Positions 29,001 through 38,312 of a stretch of DNA of 64,000 nucleotides are shown here, piece after piece. The stretch's first letter is position 1. Each line of letters opens with the position of its first letter. The notes beneath the pieces were generated by a model. That model ran no database searches. It saw only the letters and a list, made by a program, of their open reading frames with translations, and was not told the origin of the DNA. The position numbers and the translations under genes are program-made. The DNA is from Bog-159 sp963843255 (lineage in GTDB: Bacteria; Acidobacteriota; Terriglobia; Bryobacterales; Bryobacteraceae), in contig CAWJJQ010000013.1 of NCBI GenBank assembly GCA_963843255.1, positions 203,636 to 267,635 of the forward strand. Direction: 5' to 3'.

Positions 29001-32000
29001 GGTCACAGTCGCCCCGTTGATGGTCGAGCTGATCATTCCGCCACCGGCCAGGGTCACGGTTCCACCATTGATGGTGGTGTTCGAAGCCGAGAAAGCGCCT
29101 GCGCTGGTGTTGACCGTTCCGCCCGCGTTGTTTACCGTAGTCCCGCTGAAGCCCAGGGTTCCGCCCGCAGTGGCTTCCAGCATGCCGGTGTTAGTGGTGC
29201 CGCCGTTGGCTTCGATGGTCAGGGGATTGGACTGATTGGCATTGATAGTGCCCGAATTGACCAGGGTCATCACGTTGTTGCCGATGTTCCCCGCGCCCTG
29301 GATGGTCTGCTGGTTGGTGAGAGTATCGCCCGTGGCCGCGCCGAGAATAATGTTTTGCGTTTTGTTGGACAGGGTGACGGTGCCGGCGCCCGTCAGGGTC
29401 ACATTGCCGTCGATCCCCAGTTCCGTATTGTTGCCGGTGGAATTAAGCGTAATGGCGCCGGCATTATTGACCGTTCCGGCCTGGAAGCTCAGACCAGTGT
29501 TGTTATCGATCTGGATCACCCCGGTCGCGGTGTTGGTCACGCTATTGCCCAGCACGCTGCCGAAGCTGCTCACCGTCTCGATGGTGGCGCTGTTGTTCAA
29601 CGTGCCGTTTATGATGCTGCCGTTGTTCAATTGCAGATCGCCGGTGCCGCCTACCGTGACGGTCGCCCCACTGATGGTCGTACTGGTCATCCCGCCGCCG
29701 GCCAGTGTTACGGTGCCGCCGTTGATAGTGGTGTTAGAAGCCGAAATCGCGCCTGCGCTGGTGTTGACCGTTCCGCCCGCGTTGTTTACCGTGGTGTTTA
29801 GAAATCCAAGAGTTCCGCCCGCGGTGGCTTCCAGCGTCCCAGTGTTGGTGGTGCCACCGTTGGCTTCGATGGTCAGGGGATTGGACTGATTGGCATTGAT
29901 AGTGCCCGAATTGATCAGGGTCATCACGTTGTTGCCGATGTTCCCCGCACCCTGGATGGTCTGCTGGTTGGTGAGGGTGTCGCCCGTGGCTGCCCCGAGA
30001 ATAATATTCTGCGTTCTGTTGGACAGGGTGACGGTGCCGGCGCCCGTCAGGGTCACATTGCCCTGGATCCCCAGTTCCGTGTTGTTGCCGGTGGAATTAA
30101 GCGTAATGGCGCCGGCATTGTTGACCGTCCCAGCCTGGAAGCTGAGACCGGTGTTGTTGTCGATCTTGATCACGCCGCTCGCGGTGTTGGTCAGGCCATT
30201 GCCCAGCACGCTGCCGAAACTGCTCACCGTCTCGATGGTGGCGCTGTTGTTCAACGTGCCGTTTATGATGCTGCCGTTGTTCAATTGAAGATCGCCCGTG
30301 CCGCCTACGGTCACCGTCGCTCCGTTGATAGTGGAACTGGTCATCCCCCCGCCGGCCAGGGTCACGCTCCCGCCGTTGATGGTGGTATTCGAAGCCGAGA
30401 AAGCGCCTGCGCTGGTGTTGACCGTTCCGCCCGCGTTGTTCACCGTAGTGTTGACAAATCCCAGCGTGCCGCCCGCGGTGGCTTCGAGCGTTCCCGTGTT
30501 GGTAGTACCGCCGTTGGCTTGGATGGTAAGAGGGTTCGACTGATTGGCATCGATAGTGCCCGAGTTGACCAGGGTCATCACGTTGTTGCCGATGTTCCCC
30601 GCACCCTGGATGGTCTGCTGGTTGGTGAGAGTATCGCCCGTGGCCGCGCCCAGAATAATGTTTTGCGTTTTGTTGGACAGGGTGACGGTTCCGGCGCCCG
30701 TCAGGGTCACATTGCCCTCGATCCCGAGTTCCGTGTTGTTGCCGCTGGAATTAAGCGTAATGGCGCCGGCATTGTTTACCGTTCCGGCCTGGAAGCTCAG
30801 ACCGGTGTTGTTGTCGATCCTGATCGCGCCGGCCGCCGTGTTGGTCACGCTGCTGCCCAGCACGCTGCCGAACCCGCTTACCGTATCGATGGTGGCGCTG
30901 TTGTTCAATGTGCCGTTTTCGATGACGCCGTTGTTCAATTGGAGATCGCCGGTGCCGCCTACGGTCACAGTCGCCCCGCTGATGGTGGAGTTGGTCATCC
31001 CGCCGCCGGCCAGGGTCACGGTCCCGCCGTTGATAGTAGTATTCGAAGCCGAGATGGCTCCGGCGCTGGTGTTGACCGCTCCGCCCGCGTTGGTCACCGT
31101 CGTGTTTAGAAATCCCAGCGTGCCGCCCGCGGTGGCTTCCAACAGGCCCATATTGGTGGTGCCTCCGTTGGCTTGGATGGTCAAGGCATTGGACTGATTG
31201 GCATCGATAGTGCCCGAATTGACCAGGGTCATCACGTTGTTGCCGATGTTTCCGGCGCCTTGGATGGTTTGCTGGTTGGTGAGAGTGTCCGCCGTGGCCG
31301 CGCCAAGAATAATGTTCTGCGTTTTGTTGGACATGGTGAGGGTGCCGGCGCCCGCCAGGGTCACATTGCCGTCGATCCCCAGTTCCGTGTTGTTGCCGGT
31401 GGAATTAAGCGTAATCGCGCCGGCATTGTTGACCGTCCCAGCCTGGAAACTCAAGCCGGTATTGTTGTCGATCTGGATTACCCCGGTTGCAGTGTTCGTC
31501 ACAGTGCTGCCCAAAACGCTGCCGAACCCGCCCACCGTCTCGATGGTGGCGCTGTTGTTCAGCGTGCCGTTTTCGATGACGCTGTTGATCAATTGGAGAT
31601 CGCCGGCTCCGCCTACGGTCACGGTGGCCCCGTTAATGGTCGAGTTGACCATCGCACCGCCTGCCAGCCTCAAGGTCCCGCTGCTGATGGTGGCATTCGA
31701 AGCCGAGAATGCGCCTCCGCTGGTGTTGATCGTTCCACCCGCATTATTCACCGTGGTGCTAGTGAATCCCAGCGTGCCGCCACCGGTGGCCTCCAGAAGC
31801 CCGGTATTGGTCGTCCCGCCGCTGGTTTGGATGGTAAGCGCGCTCGGTTGATTGGCATTGATCGTACCCGAGTTGACCAGCGTCATCTCGCCGTCACCGA
31901 TATTGCCCGCCCCCTGAATCGTCTCCTGGTTCGTCAACGTAACGGCCGTGGCATTTCCGAAGATGAAATTATGGGTATTGTTCGACATCGTGAGCGTGCC

Positions 32001-32522
32001 GCCGCCCGATAATGTCGTATTGGCATCCAGCACCAGATCGGTATTGTTGCCCGTCGAATTCATGGAAAGAGTGCCCGCGTTCGAGATACTGCCGCCGCCG
32101 ATCGTGAGAACCGTGGCATTGTTCATGCTTAGTGCATCGCCGCTATCGATCGTCAGGGTGTTTGCAACGCCGTTGACGTTGAGAGTGACAGTGGAAACAA
32201 CCGGATTCCCGTTATCGATCAGAACGCTGTTGGTAATCGCGGGCACGCCCGTCGACCATAGCGCCGCATTGTTCCAGTTGCCGGCCCCGCCCAACCAGAT
32301 ATCGTTCGTAACCGTGGTGCGCGGGTGGAATCCGGTTTGCGGCCCCCGGGCAAGCGGGCTGGTAAATCGGAGGTGAGTTAGTCTGCTGCCACGCCACGCC
32401 AAAGTACTGGGAGTAAGATAACGTCCCGCGTCCTGCGCGGCTGATTGCATCGCAAGAACCATTTGCAGAGCCACCAACAGCCCCGCGAAAACGCTCGTAT
32501 GACAAGCCCGTTTCGATCTCAT
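26010..32522 (-). CDS. giant autotransporter-repeat-type adhesin, 2170 aa with six 218-residue repeats
   Basis: Signal peptide (residues 1-30), then TNDIWLGGAGNWNNAALWS, the usual entry motif of autotransporter-type beta-helix proteins. Residues about 150-1500 hold about six near-identical 218-residue units (654 bp each), with recurrent TLTNQQTIQGAGNIGNNVM, GTLNNSATIETV and QAGTVNNAGAITLNS. A more diverged beta-helix follows to about residue 2020 (GQTFVIVSS). The C-terminal 150 residues have no beta-barrel and no PEP-CTERM or LPxTG sorting signal, so the export route is unclear. The strong SD (GGAG about 6 nt before ATG) and terminator mark it as a single-gene unit. Likely surface adhesin or matrix protein. 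Confidence 0.85.
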   Translation of the reverse strand: MRSKRACHTSVFAGLLVALQMVLAMQSAAQDAGRYLTPSTLAWRGSRLTHLRFTSPLARGPQTGFHPRTTVTNDIWLGGAGNWNNAALWSTGVPAITNSVLIDNGNPVVSTVTLNVNGVANTLTIDSGDALSMNNATVLTIGGGSISNAGTLSMNSTGNNTDLVLDANTTLSGGGTLTMSNNTHNFIFGNATAVTLTNQETIQGAGNIGDGEMTLVNSGTINANQPSALTIQTSGGTTNTGLLEATGGGTLGFTSTTVNNAGGTINTSGGAFSASNATISSGTLRLAGGAMVNSTINGATVTVGGAGDLQLINSVIENGTLNNSATIETVGGFGSVLGSTVTNTATGVIQIDNNTGLSFQAGTVNNAGAITLNSTGNNTELGIDGNVTLAGAGTLTMSNKTQNIILGAATADTLTNQQTIQGAGNIGNNVMTLVNSGTIDANQSNALTIQANGGTTNMGLLEATAGGTLGFLNTTVTNAGGAVNTSAGAISASNTTINGGTVTLAGGGMTNSTISGATVTVGGTGDLQLNNGVIENGTLNNSATIDTVSGFGSVLGSSVTNTAAGAIRIDNNTGLSFQAGTVNNAGAITLNSSGNNTELGIEGNVTLTGAGTVTLSNKTQNIILGAATGDTLTNQQTIQGAGNIGNNVMTLVNSGTIDANQSNPLTIQANGGTTNTGTLEATAGGTLGFVNTTVNNAGGTVNTSAGAFSASNTTINGGSVTLAGGGMTSSTINGATVTVGGTGDLQLNNGSIINGTLNNSATIETVSSFGSVLGNGLTNTASGVIKIDNNTGLSFQAGTVNNAGAITLNSTGNNTELGIQGNVTLTGAGTVTLSNRTQNIILGAATGDTLTNQQTIQGAGNIGNNVMTLINSGTINANQSNPLTIEANGGTTNTGTLEATAGGTLGFLNTTVNNAGGTVNTSAGAISASNTTINGGTVTLAGGGMTSTTISGATVTVGGTGDLQLNNGSIINGTLNNSATIETVSSFGSVLGNSVTNTATGVIQIDNNTGLSFQAGTVNNAGAITLNSTGNNTELGIDGNVTLTGAGTVTLSNKTQNIILGAATGDTLTNQQTIQGAGNIGNNVMTLVNSGTINANQSNPLTIEANGGTTNTGMLEATAGGTLGFSGTTVNNAGGTVNTSAGAFSASNTTINGGTVTLAGGGMISSTINGATVTVGGTGDLQLNNGSIINGSLNNSATIETVSSFGSVLGSSVTNTASGVIQIDNNTGLSFQAGTVNNAGAITLNSTGNNTELGIDGNVTLTGPGTLTMSNKTQNIILGAATADTLTNQETIQGAGNIGNNVMTLVNSGLINANQSNALTIQANGGTTNTGMLEATAGGTLGFVNTTVTNTGGTVNTSAGAFSASNTTINGGTVTLAGGGMTSSTISGATVTVGGTGDLQLNNSSIINGTLNNSATIETVSSFGSVLGGSVTNTASGAIKIDNNTGLSFQAGTVNNAGTISLNSTGNNTELAIQGNVTLSGAGTLTMSNKGQNLIFGAATADTLTNQETIEGSGNIGDNVMTLINAGTINANQSTQLTIAANGGFTNKGTLVVGAGDTMQISNNTPFSNFSGTTLTGGGYNVTGTLEFANANIVTNNANITLNGANSQILSNTGANALANFAVNGSSGTFTLGPGRSFTTAANFTNSGKLVVGSGDTFKVAGSLTNFSGTTLTGGNYAISGTLQFGAAGSTSILTDSAQISLGTGGQIVDLGGNNALAGLDLVSRTGSLALDANYGTYTTAGRFTNNGVLAVGSGDSFVVNGNLTNFASGTLTGGTFDLTGTLQFNNAAIATNASKLTLSGGSIVNQSGTNALLGLTTNTGTFALSRNASFATTGGSFTNSGTFTVNTGSTFTVGGSSFNFTQTAGTTTVDGTLTSSSLGTVNLNGGSLFGAGTLADNVVDSGTLTPGDSATKTAKLTVSDTYTQSTTGALDISIGGTGAGTTYDQLKVTQTAAVGGTLNLSLVNGFTPTVGQTFVIVSSSALSGTFATVNGLAINSNEHFTVTYGGSNVILKVVSGALPASTFTASDAMRPGLLAPGGHSAGGRGRYAPAVSLRRIVAIPAPALGLAPGLFSGAGIHGFHRMDEAAGAGISDPSTAAAGPGAASSLGLATLSALSYNGMAAMNHKRFECGVDLKALLKTSRKQLLRGLWASPDSPNALNLGYMIYTGSH
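27950..32060 (-). repeat. six tandem 654-bp repeats within the adhesin gene
   Basis: Identical motifs recur at a period of exactly 654 bp (for instance the strings around 28582, 29236, 29890, 30544 and 31198). Sequence identity between units is high, so copy number may vary by recombination or be collapsed in assembly. Confidence 0.9.
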
Positions 32523-32656
32523 GAACGCTCCTTTGACTCGTGTATCTCAATCTGCGTGAAAATTAGACGGTCGTGCCAAAAAATAATGCCGGCGCACAAC
32601 ACTACTCGCAGATTAAAATGGGAGGGCTGAAAATCGAGAGACTTGTTAACGGAGAC

Positions 32657-34282
32657 CTACGCCGTTTCCACCCGCGCCACCTGGTCCAGGCCGCGCTCCC
32701 GGATCTCCTGCTCGCGGATCAAAAACTTCTGCACTTTCTTGCTCACCGTCATCGGAAACGAATCTACGAACCGCACGTACTGCGGGACTTTGAAATAGGC
32801 GATGCGGCTGCGGCAGAAATCGCGAATTTCTTCTTCGCTGGACGTCTCACCGGGCTTCAACTGGATCCATGCCAGCACCGTTTCGCCCAACCGCGCATCC
32901 GGTAACCCCACGATATACACATCCGCGATCTTCGGATGCTCGTGCAGAAACTCCTCCACCTCGCGCGGATAGATATTCTCGCCGCCCCGGATGATGATGT
33001 CCTTGGCGCGCCCGCGGAAGCTGAAGTAGCCGTCTTCCCGCATGATGGCCAGGTCCCCTGTATGCAGCCACCCCTGGGGATCGATCGCAGCCGCGGTGGC
33101 CTCCGGGTCTTCGTCGTACCCTTTCATTACCAGGTAGCCGCGCGTACACAGTTCGCCGAGTTGCCCCAGCGGCTGCGTCTCGCCGGTCTCGCGCGATATG
33201 ATCTTCACCTCCGTGTTGGGCAGCGCGCAGCCCACCGTGGCCACGCGCAGATCCAGCGGATCCTCCACGCGCGACATGGTGATGGCCGGCGAACTTTCCG
33301 TTTGCCCGTAGATGATAGTCATGTTCCGGCAATGCATCTGGTCCACTACTCGCCGCATTACTTCGATGGGGCATGGCGAGCCGGCCATCACACCCTTCGA
33401 CAGCGACGTGAGATCGAACGACGTGAAATCCGGATGCGCCAGCTCCGCAATGAACATGGTGGGCACGCCGTAAATGGAAGTGGCGCGCTCGGCGTGGACC
33501 GCTTCCAGGGTGGCGCGCGCATCGAACTGCGCCGAAGGCAGGATCAGCGCCGCGCCCGAAACCAGCGACACCATGGTCCCGATCACCGAGCCGAAACAGT
33601 GATAGAGCGGCACGGGCGCGCAGATGCGGTCTTCCTCAGTCATGCGTAGCGACTGGCTCATGGCGCGGGCGTTGTTCACCAGGTTGCGATGGGTCAGCAT
33701 CACGCCTTTGGGTAGGCCCGTGGTGCCCGAAGTGTACTGGATGTTGGCTACATCCTCACGATCGCCCGCGTGCGGCGGCGCGTCCACGCCGCGTGCCAGC
33801 ATCTCCTGCCACGATGGATCGCCGATCCAGACCACATGCTCCAGGGGCAGCGCGCTTCCCGCCCGCGATTCGCTCAGGATCGCGGCAAAATCCCCATGCG
33901 CATCCTTGCGCCGCAGAAAGATGGCCTTGATGCGCGATTTTGCCAGCACGAAGCGCAGCTCGTGCGACCGGTACGCCGGATTCACGTTCACCAGTACGAT
34001 GCCCGCCCGCGCGCAGCCGAAGTGCAACAGAATCCATTCCAGGCAGTTGCTGGCCCAAACGCCCGCGCGATCGCCCGGCCGCAAGCCCAGGCCCGCGAGG
34101 CCGTGCGCCGTACGCTCCACCTCCGCAGCCAGTTCCCGCCAAGTCAGCCGGACGTTCTCATGGCGTACGATCAGCGCGTCACGCTCGGGGAAGCGCCCAG
34201 CGGTCTCCGCCAGCACTTCGGTGGTGGTTTTTTCGAGCAGGGGCGCCGCCGGTCCCCTTGTGTGGCTAAGACTTGAGGACAT
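32657..34282 (-). CDS. long-chain acyl-CoA synthetase-like AMP-dependent ligase
   Basis: 541 residues from ATG at 34282, which has GGAG 5 nt upstream; longer starts at 34315 and 34348 would run into the divergent neighbour. ANL-superfamily motifs: P-loop YTSGTTGLPKGVMLTH, YGQTESSP, GWLHTGDLA, FRGRAKDIIIRGGENIYP and the C-terminal catalytic Lys in MTVSKKVQKF. Activates a carboxylic acid, probably a fatty acid, to its CoA thioester via an acyl-adenylate. Divergently transcribed from the decarboxylase. Confidence 0.92.
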   Translation of the reverse strand: MSSSLSHTRGPAAPLLEKTTTEVLAETAGRFPERDALIVRHENVRLTWRELAAEVERTAHGLAGLGLRPGDRAGVWASNCLEWILLHFGCARAGIVLVNVNPAYRSHELRFVLAKSRIKAIFLRRKDAHGDFAAILSESRAGSALPLEHVVWIGDPSWQEMLARGVDAPPHAGDREDVANIQYTSGTTGLPKGVMLTHRNLVNNARAMSQSLRMTEEDRICAPVPLYHCFGSVIGTMVSLVSGAALILPSAQFDARATLEAVHAERATSIYGVPTMFIAELAHPDFTSFDLTSLSKGVMAGSPCPIEVMRRVVDQMHCRNMTIIYGQTESSPAITMSRVEDPLDLRVATVGCALPNTEVKIISRETGETQPLGQLGELCTRGYLVMKGYDEDPEATAAAIDPQGWLHTGDLAIMREDGYFSFRGRAKDIIIRGGENIYPREVEEFLHEHPKIADVYIVGLPDARLGETVLAWIQLKPGETSSEEEIRDFCRSRIAYFKVPQYVRFVDSFPMTVSKKVQKFLIREQEIRERGLDQVARVETA

Positions 34283-34355
34283 GAAACTCCAGTCTATCCC
34301 TAGTTGCGACGCCATGCGCGCCGGCCGCTCGCCCGCCCTGTGATCCAATGAAGAA

Positions 34356-35760
34356 ATGTCCCCGGAAGAGTTTCGCCGCTTCGCGCACCAGTCTGTGGAT
34401 TGGATCGCCGACTACCTTTCCCACCCGGAGCGCTACCCCGTCCTGTCCAGAATCGAGCCAGGCCAACTGATCGACGCGCTGCCGGCTTCCGGACCTGCGC
34501 AGGGCGAGCCCATGGACTGCCTTCTGGCCGATTTCGAGCGCCTCATCCTACCCGCCATCACGCATTGGAACCATCCCGGATTCATGGCCTATTTTGCCAA
34601 CACCTCACCCGGCCCGGGCATCATCGCCGAGATGTTCGCGGCGGCCTTGAACGCCAATGCCATGCTCTGGAAAACCTCGCCCGCCGCCACCGAGCTCGAG
34701 CAGGTGGTGCTCGACTGGCTGCGCGACTGGATCGGCCTGCCCGCCGGCTGGTTCGGCATCATCTACGACACGGCCTCCACCAGCAGCATGCACGCCATCG
34801 CCGCCGCGCGCGAAATGGCCGATCCCGAAGCGCGCACCCTGGGCGCTTCCCGCGGCTTCACCATCTATTGTTCCGAGGAGGCGCATTCTTCTATCGAGAA
34901 GGGCGCCATCGCCATCGGCATCGGCCAACAGCACGTGCGCAAGATTCCGGTCGATGCGGAATTCCGCATGCGCCCAGAGGCTCTAAGCGCGGCCATTGAA
35001 GCCGATCTCGCCGCCGGACGCCGTCCCTTCTGCGTGGTCGCGACCGTCGGAACCACATCCACCACAAGCATCGATCCGGTTCCGGCCATCGCGGATATCG
35101 CGGCGCGGCATCATCTCTGGCTGCACATCGACGCCGCCTACGCCGGATCGGCCGCTATCGTGCCTGAATTCCGCCACATCCTGGAGGGCGCCGATCGCGC
35201 CGATTCCCTGGTGATGAACCCGCACAAGTGGTTCTTCACGCCTTTCGATTTGAGCGCCTTCTACACGCGCCGGCCGGAGATCCTGCGCCGCGCTTTTTCG
35301 CTGGTGCCCGAGTACCTGCGCACCGCCCAGGACGGCCGCGCCCTCAACTATATGGACTACGGAGTGCCGCTCGGCCGCCGCTTCCGCGCGCTCAAGCTCT
35401 GGTTCGTCATGCGCTATTTCGGCCGCGAGAAGCTGGCCGACATGATCCGCAACCAGATCGCCTGGGCGCACGAACTGGCCCAGGCCGTGGACGCCGATCC
35501 GCGCTTCGAGCGTATGGCGCCCGTCGCCGCTTTCGGTGGTCTGCTTCCGCTACAAGGGCACCGACGACGAAAACCGCCGCCTGCTCGAAACCGTCAACGC
35601 CGGCGGGGAGTTCTTCCTTTCGCACACGGTCCTGCGCGGACGATACACGCTGCACCTGGCCATAGGAAACATGGGAACCACCCGCGATCACGTTATGCGC
35701 GCCTGGGAAGCCATCCGCAAGGCCAGTGGGGCAGGCTCCCAGCCTGCGGAGGGCTCTTAG
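34356..35760 (+). CDS. group II PLP amino acid decarboxylase, broken by a frameshift
   Basis: Aromatic-L-amino-acid decarboxylase type. PLP-stacking His in CSEEAHSSIEKG, Asp in LHIDAAYAGSA, PLP-lysine in NPHKWFFTPFDLSAFY, and the C-terminal RYKGTDDENR...IGNMGTT in another frame. At about 35523-35526 one extra base shifts the frame: frame 1 continues as junk into the next gene, while frame 2 gives the correct tail to TAG at 35758-35760. With the frame restored it would have about 467 residues, normal for the family. The last dozen codons come from an inserted palindromic repeat (ASGAGSQPAEGS). Probable reaction: decarboxylation of Trp, Phe or DOPA-like amino acids. The shift could be an assembly error. 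Confidence 0.88.
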
Positions 35761-35766
35761 CCCGAC
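35726..35766 (+). repeat. GTGGGGCAGGC-family palindromic repeat at the decarboxylase 3' end
   Basis: GTGGGGCAGGCTCCCAGCCTGC followed by GGGCTCTTAGCCC. The stop codon TAG of the decarboxylase lies inside it. Near-identical to the minus-strand copy at 14875. Confidence 0.75.
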
Positions 35767-35852
35767 TCGTGCCAAGTGGCACAAGTACCCTGCCGTCACC
35801 AAATCCAGCTATCGCCCCTGGATTCAGATATACTATGACTTCAGAGGGATGT

Positions 35853-36287
35853 ATGAAGAAATACGGCAAGTTCGCCGCCCTTATCGCTGTCGTCATCGGC
35901 TCTCTCGTCTGGCTCGCCAGCTCCGGAGTCAGCGAAACCAAGACCTACTACAAAACGATTAGCGAGGTCGGCCAAATGGGTGACAAGGCCTTCGACCAGC
36001 GCATTCGCGTAGCCGGCGACGTTGCCACGGGCTCCATCCAACACGCCAAGGGTGAGGTCCTTTTCACTCTCGCGCAGGATAAACAACTGTTAAAAGTGGT
36101 TTATTCCGGCAGCGATCCTCTTCCCGATACCTTCCGCGATGGCGCCCAGGCGCTGGCCGACGGACACATGGGTCACGACGGCGTGTTTCATGCCACTAAG
36201 ATTCAGGCGAAGTGCGCTTCTAAATACGAAGCCAAGCCGGGTAACTTGCGCGCCGCACCGGCGCCGCCGATCAATAAGTCTACTTAG
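35853..36287 (+). CDS. ccmE: cytochrome c maturation haem chaperone CcmE, Cys-type (CxxxY)
   Basis: 144 residues from ATG with AGAGGG upstream; an in-frame ATG at 35835 is possible. One N-terminal TM anchor (FAALIAVVIGSLVWLASSG), then the OB-fold periplasmic domain (RIRVAGDVATGSI, VVYSGSDPLPDTFRDG). The haem-attachment position reads CASKY (Cys121 to Tyr125) where the classical protein has HxxxY. Cys-type CcmE is known from the variant System I of archaea and some sulfate reducers. First gene of the ccm operon. Confidence 0.9.
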   Translation: MKKYGKFAALIAVVIGSLVWLASSGVSETKTYYKTISEVGQMGDKAFDQRIRVAGDVATGSIQHAKGEVLFTLAQDKQLLKVVYSGSDPLPDTFRDGAQALADGHMGHDGVFHATKIQAKCASKYEAKPGNLRAAPAPPINKST

Positions 36288-36299
36288 AGGGGCAAATTC

Positions 36300-38312
36300 A
36301 TGGAGAATGTGGCAGCACTGGCAGTATTACTGGCTTTCTGCGCCGCCATCTACGCCTTACTGGCATCCGTTATCGGCCGGCTGAAAGGCAAACCGTTTCT
36401 TATCGTTAGCGGCGAACGCGCGGTTTATTCCGTGTGGCTCCTCATCTCCGTGGGCTCCGCCATCCTGGTATACGGCCTGGTCACTGGCGATTTCCGCTTC
36501 TCGTACGTCGCCCAGCACAGCAACCACGGCATGCCGCTCCTTTATAAGGTCGCGGCATGGTGGGGCGGTCAGGAAGGCTCGTTGCTGTTCTGGAGCTGGC
36601 TGCTCTCCACTTACTCCGCCGTGGTGGTCTTCACTAACCGCCGCAAGCATCGCGACATGATGCCCTATGTGGTCGGCGTGCTGATGTTTGTCCAGACCTT
36701 CTTCTTAGTCCTGAATAACTTCGTAGTAAGTCCCTTCAAGATGTTATCGCTGGAAGGCTCCATCACCGCCGTCCAGGATGGCAATGGCTTGAACCCGCTG
36801 CTGCAATATCCGGCGATGGCCATCCATCCGCCCATGCTGTATCTCGGCTACGTCGGTTTCGCGGTGCCCTTCGCCTTCGCCATCGCCTCCCTGATCACCC
36901 GCCAGCCCGGCGACGCCTGGATCCATACCACCCGCCGCTGGACCCTCATCACCTGGCTGTTCCAAAGCACCGGCATCATGCTGGGCGCTGCCTGGGCCTA
37001 CCACGTGCTCGGATGGGGCGGCTACTGGGGTTGGGACCCGGTCGAAAACGCTTCGCTCCTTCCCTGGCTCAGCGGCACAGCTTTTCTGCATTCCGTCATG
37101 ATGCAGGAGAAGAAAGGCATGATGAAGGTCTGGAACATCGTGCTGGTCTCCGCCACGTTCCTGCTCTGCATCTTCGGCACTTCTCTAACCCGCACCGGCC
37201 TCGTGCAGTCGGTCCACGCCTTCGCGCAGGGTCCGCTCGGCAAATACTTCATCTCCTTCCTGGCGATCGCCGTCGCCGCCACCGCTTACCTGATCCTCGA
37301 CCGCCTCGATTATCTGCGCAGCGAATCGCAATTGGAAAGCGTGATCTCCCGCGAATCCAGCTTTTTGTTCAACAACCTGATCCTGCTGGCAAGCTGCTTC
37401 GCGGTCCTGTGGGGAACCCTGTTCCCGGTGATTTCGGAAGCCGTCTCCGGCGAAAAGATCAGCCTCGACGCCGCTTGGTTCAACCGTCTGATGATCCCCA
37501 TCGGCCTGTTCCTGCTGCTGCTCACCGGTGTCGGCCCGCTGTTCGCCTGGCGCCGTACTTCCACCGAGAGCCTGCGCCGCAACTTCCAGTGGCCGGGCAT
37601 TGCGTCGGTTGTGCTGGTGGGCGCATTGCTGGCTGCTGGCGTGCGCAGTTTCTACGCCCTGATCTCTTTCGGCTTCTGCCTCTTCGTGGCGCTGACCGTG
37701 CTGATGGAGTTCTACCGCGGCGCGCGTGCCATCGCCCAAAAGAACAGGATGAACCTGCTGCGCGCCACCTTCGAGCTGACCCACCGCAACACCCGCCGCT
37801 ACGGCGGATACCTGGTTCATATGGGCATCGTGCTGATGTTCATCGGCTTCACCGGCGCGGCCTTCAACAAGTCCGACGTGAAGGAGATGGGCGTCGGCGA
37901 TACCTTGAATCTCGGCCACTATCAGCTCAAAGTCGTAGACGTGAAGCAGGGCGAAAACGACAACTATCAGTGGAACCGTGCCAACATCGTGGTCATGATC
38001 GGCGGCGATGCGGTGGGCACGCTCGAGCCCGAGAAGCGTTTCTATAAGGCCAGCCGGCAGGGCACTTCTGAAGTGGGCGTCCGCCCCCGGCTCAACGAAG
38101 ATCTGTACATCAACTTCGGCGGCATGTCCGACGACGGCCAGCGCGCCGTCATCCAAGCCTATGTTTTCCCGCTGGTCTCCTGGATCTGGCTGGGCGGCCT
38201 GGTCCTGATCGGCGGCACGCTGGTGTGCCTGGTTCCCAGCAAAATCAAATTGCAGTATGCCCGCACCGAAGTGGTGGGCATCACGAGAAAATATGCGGAA
38301 GTTCCGAAGTAG
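36300..38312 (+). CDS. ccmF: cytochrome c haem lyase subunit CcmF
   Basis: 670 residues, polytopic. WWGGQEGSLLFWSW, GWGGYWGWDPVENAS (WWD haem-handling domain), RTGLVQSVHAF and the late THRNTRRYGGYLVH...GFTGAAF. With CcmH it attaches haem to CxxCH of apocytochrome. SD GAGGGG precedes the ATG. Full length with periplasmic loop before the last TM. It overlaps ccmH by 20 nt. Confidence 0.96.
   Translation: MENVAALAVLLAFCAAIYALLASVIGRLKGKPFLIVSGERAVYSVWLLISVGSAILVYGLVTGDFRFSYVAQHSNHGMPLLYKVAAWWGGQEGSLLFWSWLLSTYSAVVVFTNRRKHRDMMPYVVGVLMFVQTFFLVLNNFVVSPFKMLSLEGSITAVQDGNGLNPLLQYPAMAIHPPMLYLGYVGFAVPFAFAIASLITRQPGDAWIHTTRRWTLITWLFQSTGIMLGAAWAYHVLGWGGYWGWDPVENASLLPWLSGTAFLHSVMMQEKKGMMKVWNIVLVSATFLLCIFGTSLTRTGLVQSVHAFAQGPLGKYFISFLAIAVAATAYLILDRLDYLRSESQLESVISRESSFLFNNLILLASCFAVLWGTLFPVISEAVSGEKISLDAAWFNRLMIPIGLFLLLLTGVGPLFAWRRTSTESLRRNFQWPGIASVVLVGALLAAGVRSFYALISFGFCLFVALTVLMEFYRGARAIAQKNRMNLLRATFELTHRNTRRYGGYLVHMGIVLMFIGFTGAAFNKSDVKEMGVGDTLNLGHYQLKVVDVKQGENDNYQWNRANIVVMIGGDAVGTLEPEKRFYKASRQGTSEVGVRPRLNEDLYINFGGMSDDGQRAVIQAYVFPLVSWIWLGGLVLIGGTLVCLVPSKIKLQYARTEVVGITRKYAEVPK

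Noticed and set aside
26758..32376. Chain of long plus-strand reading frames (about 217 codons each, some 270-356) opposite the adhesin gene
   Set aside because: They repeat at exactly 654 bp and merely mirror the tandem repeats of the minus-strand gene; no start sites or family motifs.
35766..35797. TGGCAC...TGC as a sigma-54 promoter upstream of ccmE
   Set aside because: Spacing between GG and GC is 12 rather than 10; the palindrome GTGCCA-AG-TGGCAC explains the match.
34356..36287. 643-codon fusion of decarboxylase and CcmE
   Set aside because: The decarboxylase tail lies in another frame and ends at 35760; the fused stretch between is not protein-like and ccmE has its own SD and start.
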